From contig CAJUGV010000007.1 of NCBI GenBank assembly GCA_910586505.1, positions 1 to 64,000 on the forward strand: a stretch of DNA of 64,000 bases, read 5' to 3'. A program made the translations under genes and the position numbers. Within the stretch, counting starts at the first letter, position 1. Every line of letters starts with the position of its first letter. Source of the DNA: an uncultured Paraprevotella sp. GTDB lineage: Bacteria > Bacteroidota > Bacteroidia > Bacteroidales > Bacteroidaceae. The notes under the pieces were generated by a model. That model saw only the letters and a program-made list of their open reading frames with translations. It did no database searches and had not been told where the DNA came from. This document shows positions 44,596 to 53,057 of this stretch, in pieces.

Positions 44596-44614
44596 GTTGC
44601 TCTCTTATCAAGAG
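44596..44614 (+). repeat. Right arm of a 19-bp inverted repeat
   Basis: Exact reverse complement of 44389-44407. Here the symmetry extends: GTT-N3-CTCTT-N3-AAGAG-N3-AAC spans 44596-44620. Confidence 0.85.
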
Positions 44615-44706
44615 TTTAACTTTTAAGTACTTGCGGAAAAGCACGATTTAAAAGTAATAAGAGACGATTTTTCTAATATCTAATAATTTATCTTAAAACT
44701 AAAAGC

Positions 44707-47700
44707 ATGAGAAGAAGATTACAAAAAGCTGCTGTGTTGGCTGCTGTGACGGGATTGTTCCGGACGGCAGTGTATGCGCAGGGTACGTGGGTGGCTCCCG
44801 AAGTGCCGGGGGTAGATCTCGCTACGGAAGAGTTCGGCACAAACGATTATTATCTCTACAATGTGAAGGCGGATGCTTTTGTGACGCGGGGAGCGTCGTG
44901 GAACATGCAGGCTCTGGCCACCCGTCTGACGGATAACGATGAAAAGGCGGATGGTCCGCATAAAGTGAAGGTAACAAAAACAGAGGCCGGAAACTTCCAG
45001 TTTAGTGTTTTTGATAAATCTTTTCTCGGAGGTCCGCGCGACGGAGTAAACAACGTGTATGCAGACCATGGGACTGCGGAAAACAATGAATTTAAGGCTA
45101 CTGCAATAGAAGGAACGAAGACTTTTACCTTGCGTCCGCTTTGTGCCAACGATGAAGCGCAATATCCTTATCTGGATGTGGCCGGAAAACGCGGTTGGTT
45201 TCTGACCTATGCCGACGGACAGGGGTATACCCAATGGGCGCTTCTTGACGGGCAGACGATTACCAGCGGAGCTTATCGCGTATATAAGGCCAAGCAGGAA
45301 ATGTATGACGTGTATGCTGCCTTGAGTGAGGAGGACCACACTACATACAAAACAGCGTTGGAAGCGGCAAACGTCGTGTATTTGAAAACCGACGCTTCGC
45401 TCACCGAGGTGCACGAGGCTACGGCGGCGATGCTGAAAGCCGTGGCACCGGCCCTGACGAATACTTCGGTAGATGCTTCGGCACTGTTTACGAATGCCGA
45501 TATGTTGGGGGCCGGTCGTGACGGGTGGACCATTACAGGAGAACTTGTAGGACCGAGCTGGGGAGACTTTGAATGCTATCACAAAACATTGACAATGACA
45601 CAGACACAGACGGGTCTGCCCAACGGTTTGTACACGGTGGCTTTCCATGGCTTTTATCGTCAGGACAAGGAGGGCGAACCTGCTCCTAAATATACCCTTA
45701 CCAGCGGAGAGAATACGCATTCCGAAGACGTGGTCCGTATGAACACCTTGGGTTTCGGGGTTGTAAGTGGAAATGGCAATAGCGGAAATTGGACGTGGGA
45801 TGGTAATACCAAGCCTAACGGTATGCAATCGGCCGGTCAGGCCCTGTCGTGCGACCTGACGGAGACGCGCGTCAATGAATTCTTTGTGAACAACGGAGAG
45901 CTTACCATTACGATATCCATGGAGAGCACGGAGCAATGGTTTAACTTCAAGGGAGTGGACATCTATTATCGTGCGGAGAGTGCGGATAATCTCAAGACTT
46001 CTTTGCAGGAAGCGGTAACCGCCCTTGAAAACCTGATAAACAGTAGTAGTCTGATGAATACGGTTTTAAAAACTGAAACCGCACCTGCCGTTATAGCAGA
46101 TGCAAAGACGAAACTGGAAGGAAACGATTCGGAGGCCATTAAGGCAAGTCTCGTAAATGTGCAGTCGGTAAAAGACCGCGTGACACGCAGTTTGGAGGCT
46201 TATGAGAATATGCGTGAGGCCTTTTCTTATACCGATCCGAGAATCGGTTCGGTGACAGATGAAAGCGCCGCGAAAATCTATACGGATTTTAAAGCCAAAT
46301 ACGAAGCCGGCAAATTGGAGTCTACGGAAGAGGGATATCCCAGATTGCCTTATGACAAGCTTGCCGAGGCTGCCAGAAGCCAGGAGTATGTAGTAGGGCG
46401 CGATTACACGGAAGCGATCCTGAATCATGGTTTTGAAAGAGGTTCCCTGATGGGATGGACTATCTCGAAGAATTCCGACGATACGGGAGTGAAACGTACG
46501 GATAATAATACCTATAAAATGGAGGGCTCGAAAGGAACTTATCTGTTTAATACCTGGAAGGCCGGAGTGAAACTTTCTCAAAAGATCGAGGGCCTGCCTC
46601 AGGGAGCTTACTATCTGAGCGCGGCAGTGGCATCGGATGCCGGAAAGTGGTTGAGAATAGATGCCAACGGCAAGACCTCTCCCGAAATCCGTCTGAATAA
46701 CAATGCGGACAAGAGTCAGCGTGCCGGAATGCTTGTTACGGTAGGCGAGGACGGAATACTTGATTTCGGAGTGAGAGGCAATACGGAGGCGGATTGGTAC
46801 AAAGTGGACGATTTCCGTCTGATAGCTGCAGAGGAGAATATAGGTACGGCCGTAGAAGCACTGCATATTTATGTGAATGAAGTGAAGGCGAAGAATATAG
46901 ATGTGACAGTCAATGCCGGAAACGGAGTTTTCCAAAGAAATGCGGAAAAATATCAGACTGCCCTGAATGCGGCATACGCAGCGCTGGCAGATCTTACGCC
47001 CGCGGAAGCTACGGTGCTCCAAGCGAAGAAAGATCTTGAAGCAGGTATGGAGCTGAACACTCCGGAGGCTGATACGCGATACAATGTTATTTGTGCCACT
47101 ACTGATAACTTTGAGAACAAGGGTAAAGCCGTGACATTTGAGTTGGGCGGTCAGAGTGAAGAGCAAGGTTTGTATGCTGCGAAGTTCATCTCTACTCCTA
47201 ATGTGAACTATGCCCAGGCCATCGAGTTTGTTAAGGCCGAAGGCGGCGTGAACTTGTACACGCTTAAGTTTACGGACAATGACGGTAACGACCGATATAT
47301 CTGCGATGGTACGGTGACCGGTGCAGGAACAGGCGCTGCCGGAATCCGTACAACGTCGGATGCGTCCAAAGCCTTGAAAGTGGAGGTGATTGCCACGAAT
47401 ACGGAGGGTGTCTATAATCTGAGAAATACTGTGGCCAACGCCTTGCTGGGTTCTCAAGATGCCGGTTGGTTTACGACGGAAAGCCATGTGGAGCATTCTT
47501 TGAAGCTTGCCCCCAAAGCAGAAGTGACGGTGACTGTACTGGAGGCTGGATGGGCTACGCTGATTCTTCCGTTCCATGCCGAGATTCCGGAAGGATTGAA
47601 AGTATATACGTGGAATGGTTCTACTCAGGCATCAGGAACTTCTACGGTAGTGGCTTTGGAAAAAGTGGAAACCGGTATTAAGGCCAATACTCCGTATATC

Positions 47701-48126
47701 GTAACCGGTGCAGGCGAGTATAAATTCTCTGACTACGGTCTGGCTATCAAGAATGAATATGCCGATGACTATATGACGGGTGTGTATACCCAAAGGAATG
47801 CTACGGCCGGTACTTATGTTCTTCAGAATCAGGAGAGCGGAATGGGATTCTATAAGGTGGTTGAAGGCAGCGAACCTACGGTGGGTGCTTATCGTGCCTT
47901 CCTGACATCCTCAGGTTCAAGCTCAGCCGGAGTCAATGTGTTGGCTTTGCTCCTTCCCGAAGACGGTGTGACGGATATCTATGCCGTAACGTCATCCGAA
48001 GTTGAGGTGAACGTGTACAGCCTCAATGGTGTGTTGGTTCGCGAAAACGTGAAACTGTCGGAAGCCCTGAACGGTCTGAAGAAAGGTATCTATATCGTAA
48101 ACGGTACCAAACGTGCAGTGAAGTAA
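44707..48126 (+). CDS. Large multidomain secreted protein, adhesin- or lectin-like
   Basis: 1139 residues with a signal peptide (about 1-24, cleavage near AYAQ). Visible parts: a beta-trefoil-like N-terminal domain starting NDYYLYNVKADAFVTRG (about 45-180); a short helical hairpin (about 195-250); a jelly-roll-like domain ending in GVDIYYRAES (about 255-425); helical FIVAR-like bundles (about 425-530 and 720-785); a second jelly-roll (NHGFERGSLMGW to VDDFRLIAAE, about 578-715); another trefoil-like domain (about 795-940); and a C terminus resembling the Por/T9SS sorting domain (EVEVNVYSLNGVLV...LKKGIYIVNG). No catalytic motif is evident. It is expected outside the cell or on its surface and is placed under the putative invertible promoter. 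Function (binding of glycans or host) is inferred. Confidence 0.75.
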   Translation: MRRRLQKAAVLAAVTGLFRTAVYAQGTWVAPEVPGVDLATEEFGTNDYYLYNVKADAFVTRGASWNMQALATRLTDNDEKADGPHKVKVTKTEAGNFQFSVFDKSFLGGPRDGVNNVYADHGTAENNEFKATAIEGTKTFTLRPLCANDEAQYPYLDVAGKRGWFLTYADGQGYTQWALLDGQTITSGAYRVYKAKQEMYDVYAALSEEDHTTYKTALEAANVVYLKTDASLTEVHEATAAMLKAVAPALTNTSVDASALFTNADMLGAGRDGWTITGELVGPSWGDFECYHKTLTMTQTQTGLPNGLYTVAFHGFYRQDKEGEPAPKYTLTSGENTHSEDVVRMNTLGFGVVSGNGNSGNWTWDGNTKPNGMQSAGQALSCDLTETRVNEFFVNNGELTITISMESTEQWFNFKGVDIYYRAESADNLKTSLQEAVTALENLINSSSLMNTVLKTETAPAVIADAKTKLEGNDSEAIKASLVNVQSVKDRVTRSLEAYENMREAFSYTDPRIGSVTDESAAKIYTDFKAKYEAGKLESTEEGYPRLPYDKLAEAARSQEYVVGRDYTEAILNHGFERGSLMGWTISKNSDDTGVKRTDNNTYKMEGSKGTYLFNTWKAGVKLSQKIEGLPQGAYYLSAAVASDAGKWLRIDANGKTSPEIRLNNNADKSQRAGMLVTVGEDGILDFGVRGNTEADWYKVDDFRLIAAEENIGTAVEALHIYVNEVKAKNIDVTVNAGNGVFQRNAEKYQTALNAAYAALADLTPAEATVLQAKKDLEAGMELNTPEADTRYNVICATTDNFENKGKAVTFELGGQSEEQGLYAAKFISTPNVNYAQAIEFVKAEGGVNLYTLKFTDNDGNDRYICDGTVTGAGTGAAGIRTTSDASKALKVEVIATNTEGVYNLRNTVANALLGSQDAGWFTTESHVEHSLKLAPKAEVTVTVLEAGWATLILPFHAEIPEGLKVYTWNGSTQASGTSTVVALEKVETGIKANTPYIVTGAGEYKFSDYGLAIKNEYADDYMTGVYTQRNATAGTYVLQNQESGMGFYKVVEGSEPTVGAYRAFLTSSGSSSAGVNVLALLLPEDGVTDIYAVTSSEVEVNVYSLNGVLVRENVKLSEALNGLKKGIYIVNGTKRAVK

Positions 48127-48159
48127 AAGAGTTGATTATAAAATAATAATTAAGAAGAA

Positions 48160-48321
48160 ATGATGAAAAAGAATCAGTATGTAAAGCCGGTAGTAGAAGT
48201 AAATGTTCTGGAGCCGGTAGAGATGATGGCTACATCAACCGGTCCGAGTATTTCGGAGAATCCGGCGAATCCGGATATTCCCGCCGGTTCCAACATGAAC
48301 AGTGGATGGGACCTTTGGTAA
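48160..48321 (+). CDS. Small 53-residue peptide downstream of the large secreted protein
   Basis: Open frame beginning MMKKNQYVKPVVEVNVL, 33 bp after the large gene and before a strong terminator, so it should be co-transcribed and share the switch. The N-terminal half (MKK-x-YVKP-x-VEV, then EMMATS) matches a pattern I recognise from short Bacteroidales proteins that end in a variable tail. The tail here is rich in Pro, Asn, Ser and Gly with a Trp-Asp-Leu-Trp end. It has no hydrophobic signal peptide. A leader-plus-core precursor or a small regulatory protein are possible; the role is unknown. A start at the second ATG is equally good. Confidence 0.6.
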   Translation: MMKKNQYVKPVVEVNVLEPVEMMATSTGPSISENPANPDIPAGSNMNSGWDLW

Positions 48322-48337
48322 ATCTTCAAAGAGACTG

Positions 48338-48380
48338 AAAAAAGAGAAGCTGCCTGATTGCAGGCAGCTTCTCTTTTTTT
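48338..48380. terminator. Bidirectional terminator
   Basis: Perfect 19-bp stem (48338-48356 with 48361-48379), 4-nt loop, with A run and T run on the flanks. It ends the peptide gene and the convergent ABC exporter gene. Confidence 0.9.
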
Positions 48381-48392
48381 TTGGGCGGACGG

Positions 48393-50048
48393 TTATCGTT
48401 TGAGTTTTAGTATTCGGGTTTCAGGTGTGATGATGTTCATCCTGTGCGTGACAAAGATGAGTGTTTTTTCTGCATAGTGCCGACATATATTCTGCCAGAG
48501 CCGTTGCTCGGTCTGAGGGTCGAGCGAAGAGGTGGCTTCATCGAAGAGCAGTATGTTGCCAGGCCGCAGGAGGGCGCGGGCTATGGCAATACGCTGTGCT
48601 TGTCCTTCGCTCAGCCCTGTGCCCTGTTCGCCGCAGCGACTTTCCATAGCCAGGGGGAGCCGGAATACAAAATCGGCGCAGGCATCTGTAAGTGCCGTCC
48701 GCATGTCATCTTCGGAGGCATGGGGATTGCCAAGTAACAGATTGTCGCGGATCGTACCGCTGAACAACGTGTTGCCCTGCGGAACATAGGTGAAGTAGGA
48801 CCGGGTGGCGGCATTGCATGTGGCTTTTCTGCCGTGTCTGTCGTATAAGATGATTTCTCCGGTTTGCGGACTGATCAGGGAGAGTAACAGTCGGATCAGA
48901 GTGGTTTTTCCGGAACCTGTTTCACCGATGATGGCCGTATGGCTGCCTGGCGGGAAGTCGAATGTAAAGTCTTGCAGGATGTGGCGGTTGTTGGATTCGT
49001 ATGCATAGGATACTTTCCGGAAACATACACCTGGTGATGGATCCAGTTCGGTGTCTCCGATGCTATGCTCCATCGGAATTTCTTCCATCTGCATGAGGCG
49101 TTCTCCTGCCGTGAAGGCATTGACGAAGATGGGAATGAAGCGCGTCATGTCGCGGAACGGACCTTGTATCTGTCCGACAAGCTGGATGAAAGCCAGCATC
49201 ATGCCATAGGTGATGGTTCCTTCGTACAGTCGGACTGCACCCCAGAGAAAGGCCATGAGATAGCATCCCATAAAACCTGCGCCGAGCAGGGAGGAGGAGA
49301 CAGAGGAAAAGAGCGTGCGTGTTCGGATCCGGTCTCTTAAACGATGTTGTATGCCGTCGAGTCTTTGTACCATGGCAGACTGTTGTTCCAAGGTCTGAAC
49401 TATCATCTGATGCTGTATGGTTTCCTGAAGCAGACTCTGAATGCGGCTGTCCGTGTTTCTGATTTCACGTGTCAGGTTACGCATTCGTTTCATATAGACT
49501 TTGCTCATCATGATGAAAAGAGGAATAACGGCTACGGTGAGGCAGGCCAGCGTCGGGTCCATGGAATAAAGAAAGAGGAATGCACCCGTAAGACGGATCC
49601 CGACGGCAATGATAGACGGCAATGTTTCCGTGACGGTATTTACCACATCGGTTACATCGCGTTCCAACCGGTTGAGTATGTCACCGCTGTGCCGCCGGTT
49701 ACGCTCTTGCCATTGGCTGTGCAGGAGGCGGTTGAAATAAGTGAGTTGCATGTGATTTTGCGCCTTGACCCCAAGAATGGCTTTTACCCACCGGGATGCG
49801 AAACTGATGCCGAGTTGAGACAACAATATACCGATGAGCAGGGCAGCGGCTGTGGAAAGCTGACCGGAGGTCTTATGGGTAGCAATGTCGATAATCCATT
49901 TGGTCGCACTAATGAATGTGAAGTCCAGAATGACGGCCGAACTGCCGAGCAATGTATTGAGTATGATTTGCAATCGGTGAAGCTGCAGGATGTTCCACAG
50001 CCATTTGAGTAACCGGCTGGCCGGATAGGAAGAAGAGATGTTCAGCAT
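48393..50048 (-). CDS. ABC exporter with fused membrane and ATPase domains
   Basis: 551-residue half-transporter that should work as a homodimer in the inner membrane. The first about 320 residues carry six transmembrane segments (exporter type I); the nucleotide-binding domain has Walker A GETGSGKTT (about residue 375), Q-loop YVPQGNTLFSG, signature LSEGQAQR (about 475), Walker B ILLFDEATSSLD (about 495) and H-loop FVTHR. The substrate is unknown; lipid, peptide or drug export are all compatible. No N-terminal peptidase C39 domain is present. The ATG at 50048 overlaps the nadK stop (ATGCTGA), so it is coupled to nadK. It converges on the small peptide gene. Confidence 0.88.
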   Translation of the reverse strand: MLNISSSYPASRLLKWLWNILQLHRLQIILNTLLGSSAVILDFTFISATKWIIDIATHKTSGQLSTAAALLIGILLSQLGISFASRWVKAILGVKAQNHMQLTYFNRLLHSQWQERNRRHSGDILNRLERDVTDVVNTVTETLPSIIAVGIRLTGAFLFLYSMDPTLACLTVAVIPLFIMMSKVYMKRMRNLTREIRNTDSRIQSLLQETIQHQMIVQTLEQQSAMVQRLDGIQHRLRDRIRTRTLFSSVSSSLLGAGFMGCYLMAFLWGAVRLYEGTITYGMMLAFIQLVGQIQGPFRDMTRFIPIFVNAFTAGERLMQMEEIPMEHSIGDTELDPSPGVCFRKVSYAYESNNRHILQDFTFDFPPGSHTAIIGETGSGKTTLIRLLLSLISPQTGEIILYDRHGRKATCNAATRSYFTYVPQGNTLFSGTIRDNLLLGNPHASEDDMRTALTDACADFVFRLPLAMESRCGEQGTGLSEGQAQRIAIARALLRPGNILLFDEATSSLDPQTEQRLWQNICRHYAEKTLIFVTHRMNIITPETRILKLKR

Positions 50049-50935
50049 GATTCTTCTCTCGGGTCGGTACCCCACATGAGTTTCTCGCGCAGAGTGGAAT
50101 AAAACGAATGGCTTTTGCGTTGCAATACCTTAATATTATAAGGCGCACGGCGAAGGATAAGGCGGGTGGCTTCCGTACAACTTTCACTGCGCCCGTCTAT
50201 AGCTACGAGAAAGTTATGGTTGCGCGATTCTACGGTTAGAGCGAGTTCTGCCTGATCGCCGAGTGTGATGGGGCGTGCATTGAGGCTATGGGAGGCAACG
50301 GGCGTGATACAGAATATACCGGATTGGGGTTCTATGACAGGGCCGCCGACACTTAGCGCATAGCCGGTGGATCCTGTCGGTGTATTGACAATGAGGCCGT
50401 CGGCCTGATAAGTGGCCAAGAATTCTCCATTGACTTCCACATGGATGGAAATCATGGATGAATTGTCGCGTTTCAAAACAGCCACTTCATTGAGCGCATA
50501 TGGAAATCCCGAAAGCTGGGGACCGTCGTACCGGACTTCAATGACACTGCGTTCGTCTATTTTATAAGTGCGGTTATAGATATCATCTATACATTCCTTG
50601 ATTTCTTTATGGGAGATGTCTGCCAGAAAACCGAGTCGCCCCATATTGATGCCCAATATGGGAATGTTTTTGTTACCTACACGGCTGGCTGCTGCCAGAA
50701 ACGTACCGTCTCCTCCCATACTGATAACTATATCGGCCTGGAAGTCCCTGTCGGAAATCAGTCCGGTAGGTTTGACATCAATATGGAGCTCTTGGGTAAG
50801 ATAGTTGTAGAAGGCTGTGTCAATATACAATTCGGCCCGGCGCATGGTCAGCAGAGAGATAAGTAACTCTACCGAGGCCGACTTTTTGGCTTGATATACG
50901 TTGCCGAACAGGGCAAATTTGAGTCTTTCTGCCAT
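50042..50935 (-). CDS. nadK: NAD kinase
   Basis: ATP-dependent phosphorylation of NAD to NADP. The 297-residue protein contains the signature GGDGTFLAAA (about residue 73), NTPTGSTGYALSVGGP (about 179) and ITPVASHSLNARPI (about 208). Length is typical. It is first in a two-gene unit with the ABC exporter and is transcribed divergently from pdxJ. Confidence 0.95.
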   Translation of the reverse strand: MAERLKFALFGNVYQAKKSASVELLISLLTMRRAELYIDTAFYNYLTQELHIDVKPTGLISDRDFQADIVISMGGDGTFLAAASRVGNKNIPILGINMGRLGFLADISHKEIKECIDDIYNRTYKIDERSVIEVRYDGPQLSGFPYALNEVAVLKRDNSSMISIHVEVNGEFLATYQADGLIVNTPTGSTGYALSVGGPVIEPQSGIFCITPVASHSLNARPITLGDQAELALTVESRNHNFLVAIDGRSESCTEATRLILRRAPYNIKVLQRKSHSFYSTLREKLMWGTDPREESC

Positions 50936-50974
50936 ACGCCTAATAATAATTAAGACTTTTACTATGTTTATAAG

Positions 50975-51005
50975 TCTGCAAATATAGTATTTTTTTCTAA
51001 CTTTG
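50975..51005 (+). promoter_or_regulatory. Promoter of pdxJ
   Basis: TCTG at 50975-50978, 19 bp, TAACTTTG at 50998-51005; it overlaps the nadK promoter. Confidence 0.55.
50979..50986 (-). promoter_or_regulatory. -7 box of nadK
   Basis: TATATTTG on the minus strand, 43 bp upstream of nadK. Confidence 0.55.
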
Positions 51006-51038
51006 CCCTATTGGCGATTAATTATAGTTTAAAGAAGA

Positions 51039-51752
51039 ATGACTAAATTAAGTGTAAATATTAATAAAGTAGCTACATTGCGTAATGCACGGGGAGGTAA
51101 CAACCCCAATGTCGTAGAAGTGGCTTTGGATTGCGAGAGGTTCGGCGCTCAGGGGATTACGGTACATCCTCGTCCTGATGAACGTCATATCCGCTATCAG
51201 GATGTATATGACTTGAAGTCTGTTTTGCAGACTGAATTTAATATAGAAGGCAATCCGGTAGGTAAGTTTAATGAGCTTGTATTGGAGGTACGTCCGACTC
51301 AGGTTACATTGGTGCCTGATGCTCCCGGTCAGATTACATCGAATGCAGGGTGGGATACGAAGAAAAACTTTTCGTTTCTGAGGGAGATTATAGGGGAATT
51401 CAAGGAAAAAGGAATCCGGACATCTGTGTTTGTGGGTACTGAACCGGAAATGGTTGAGTATGCTGCAAAGGCGGGAGCCGATCGTGTAGAGCTTTATACT
51501 GAGCCTTATGCTTCTGCATATGCTCTTGGACGAGAGGAGGCCGTCAAACCTTTTGTGGAGGCAGCCCAGGTTGCTCATAGTTTAGGTATGGGATTGAATG
51601 CCGGTCATGATTTGAGTTTGGAGAATCTGAGGTTTATTCATGAACAGATTGAATGGCTGGATGAAGTGAGTATCGGCCATGCTCTTATTTGTGATGCATT
51701 GTACCTTGGGCTGGAGGATACTATTTGTCGTTATTTGGATTGTCTGAAATAA
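51039..51752 (+). CDS. pdxJ: Pyridoxine 5'-phosphate synthase
   Basis: Condenses 3-amino-2-oxopropyl phosphate with deoxyxylulose 5-phosphate to pyridoxine phosphate (vitamin B6). The 237-residue TIM barrel begins LSVNINKVATLRNARGGNNP, has GITVHPRPDERHI (about residue 38), VELYTEPYA (about 150) and LNAGHDLSLENL (about 188), all canonical. The next gene is 55 bp downstream on the same strand. Confidence 0.95.
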   Translation: MTKLSVNINKVATLRNARGGNNPNVVEVALDCERFGAQGITVHPRPDERHIRYQDVYDLKSVLQTEFNIEGNPVGKFNELVLEVRPTQVTLVPDAPGQITSNAGWDTKKNFSFLREIIGEFKEKGIRTSVFVGTEPEMVEYAAKAGADRVELYTEPYASAYALGREEAVKPFVEAAQVAHSLGMGLNAGHDLSLENLRFIHEQIEWLDEVSIGHALICDALYLGLEDTICRYLDCLK

Positions 51753-51807
51753 AACTGTCTGCTGTGACATATTCATATTTTGTTTGATATTTGATAAGGA
51801 GGAAAGA

Positions 51808-52365
51808 ATGGAAACTGTATATTTGTTTTTTGCCGAAGGAACAGAAGAAGTGGAAGCATTAGCTGTAGTGGATATATTGCGTCGTGCAGGAATAGAAACC
51901 CGGATTGTTTCTGTAACCGAAGACAGATTTGTGACGGGTGCTCACGGTATTCGTGTGGAGGCTGACATGCTGATGGGAGAAGTCGATTTTTCCAAGGCTG
52001 CCATGTTGGTGCTTCCCGGTGGGCTGCCCGGTGCATATAATTTGGCTTCTCATGAGGGTCTGGCGGCCAGAATTATGCAGCAATATGAACATAATAAACC
52101 GTTAGCTGCCATTTGCGCCGCACCTTTAGTGTATGGCCGGATGGGATTGTTGGATGGTGTGAAGGCAACGTGCTATCCTGGATTTGAAGAGAATATGAAA
52201 GGTGCTTCTTGCACGGGAAAGCTTGTGGAAGAAGACGGGTTGTTTATTACAGGAAAAGGTCCGGCTGCAGTATTTGAGTTCGGTTATGCCATTGTGACCA
52301 GATTGGTAGGAAAGGAGAAAGCGGAAGAGGTGAGAAGCGGAATGTTGTACAATGAAGTGAGGTAA
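51808..52365 (+). CDS. DJ-1/PfpI family protein
   Basis: 185-residue alpha/beta protein of the DJ-1 family (deglycase, chaperone or oxidative-stress roles have been proposed). FFAEGTEEVEALAVVDILRRAG at the N terminus, VLPGGLPGAYNL (about residue 69) and the nucleophile elbow AAICAAPLVYG with Cys near 104 are typical. Start at METVYLF is preceded by an unusually good Shine-Dalgarno sequence for this organism (AAGGAGG). The stop overlaps the ispD start by one base. Confidence 0.9.
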   Translation: METVYLFFAEGTEEVEALAVVDILRRAGIETRIVSVTEDRFVTGAHGIRVEADMLMGEVDFSKAAMLVLPGGLPGAYNLASHEGLAARIMQQYEHNKPLAAICAAPLVYGRMGLLDGVKATCYPGFEENMKGASCTGKLVEEDGLFITGKGPAAVFEFGYAIVTRLVGKEKAEEVRSGMLYNEVR

Positions 52366-53057
52366 TGAATAAATATGCGATCATTGTGGCCGGTGGAAAA
52401 GGGCAACGTATGGGAGGAGATATTCCCAAACAGTTTATACCTATACATGGCAGGCCGGTATTGATGCGTACATTGGACGTATTTCATACTTATGATGAAA
52501 GTGTGAAACTGATAGTGGTATTGCCGGCCGTGCAACAGGAGTATTGGAATGAATTGTGTGATGAATACGGCTTTCGCGTTCCTCATCGTTTAGCGATAGG
52601 TGGAGATACTCGTTTTCAATCCGTAGCCAACGGATTAGCTTTGGTTCCTGATAACGAGCCGGAAGCTGTGGTGGCTGTACATGACGGTGTGCGTCCTTTT
52701 GTTTCGCATGAAGTGGTTGCGGCTTGTTATGAAGGAGCTTTCAAGTTACAAGCTGTTATTCCGGTGACGGAGGTGGTGGAAACATTACGAAGGTTGGAAA
52801 CGGAACAGACCGATGGAAGCAGTGAAACTGTGGATAGGACCTGTTTTCGTTTGGTGCAGACCCCGCAGACATTTCGTGCAGAAGTTCTGAAAACTGCTTA
52901 TCGGCAAGAATACAGTCCTTTCTTTACAGACGATGCTTCTGTGGTGGAGGCAATGGGATTTCGGGTAAGTTTAGTGGCGGGAAACAGGGAAAACATCAAG
53001 TTGACTACACCTTTTGATTTAAAGATAGCCGAAGTACTTTTATCAGACTGCAGATGA
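52365..53057 (+). CDS. ispD: 2-C-methyl-D-erythritol 4-phosphate cytidylyltransferase
   Basis: Adds CMP to methylerythritol phosphate in the non-mevalonate isoprenoid pathway. The 230-residue protein begins KYAIIVAGGKGQRMGGDIPKQF (nucleotide site), with VHDGVRPFVS (about residue 106), QTPQTF (about 165) and TDDASVVEAMG (about 188). It overlaps the DJ-1 stop by one base and the recG start by four (ATGA), so the three are translated as a coupled series. Confidence 0.95.
   Translation: MNKYAIIVAGGKGQRMGGDIPKQFIPIHGRPVLMRTLDVFHTYDESVKLIVVLPAVQQEYWNELCDEYGFRVPHRLAIGGDTRFQSVANGLALVPDNEPEAVVAVHDGVRPFVSHEVVAACYEGAFKLQAVIPVTEVVETLRRLETEQTDGSSETVDRTCFRLVQTPQTFRAEVLKTAYRQEYSPFFTDDASVVEAMGFRVSLVAGNRENIKLTTPFDLKIAEVLLSDCR

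Larger units (their letters stand above)
44389..44614. mobile_element. Putative invertible promoter segment (phase-variable switch)
   Basis: A 226-bp segment bounded by perfect 19-bp inverted repeats 188 bp apart, carrying one outward promoter box (44556-44563) that now points at the large secreted-protein gene. The size, spacing and content match invertible promoters of Bacteroides surface loci. No -7 box points left inside the segment, so in the opposite orientation the right-hand gene would lose its promoter. No recombinase gene is nearby; it would have to act from elsewhere. Inversion itself is inferred. Confidence 0.7.

Noticed and set aside
46066..47577. 503-codon open frame antisense to the large secreted protein
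   Set aside because: No recognisable domain and no promoter; the sense protein has a signal peptide and domain structure.
44707..48126. Reading the sorting-like C terminus as proof of type IX secretion
   Set aside because: Only similarity by eye; no T9SS component gene is in the window, so it is reported only as a resemblance.
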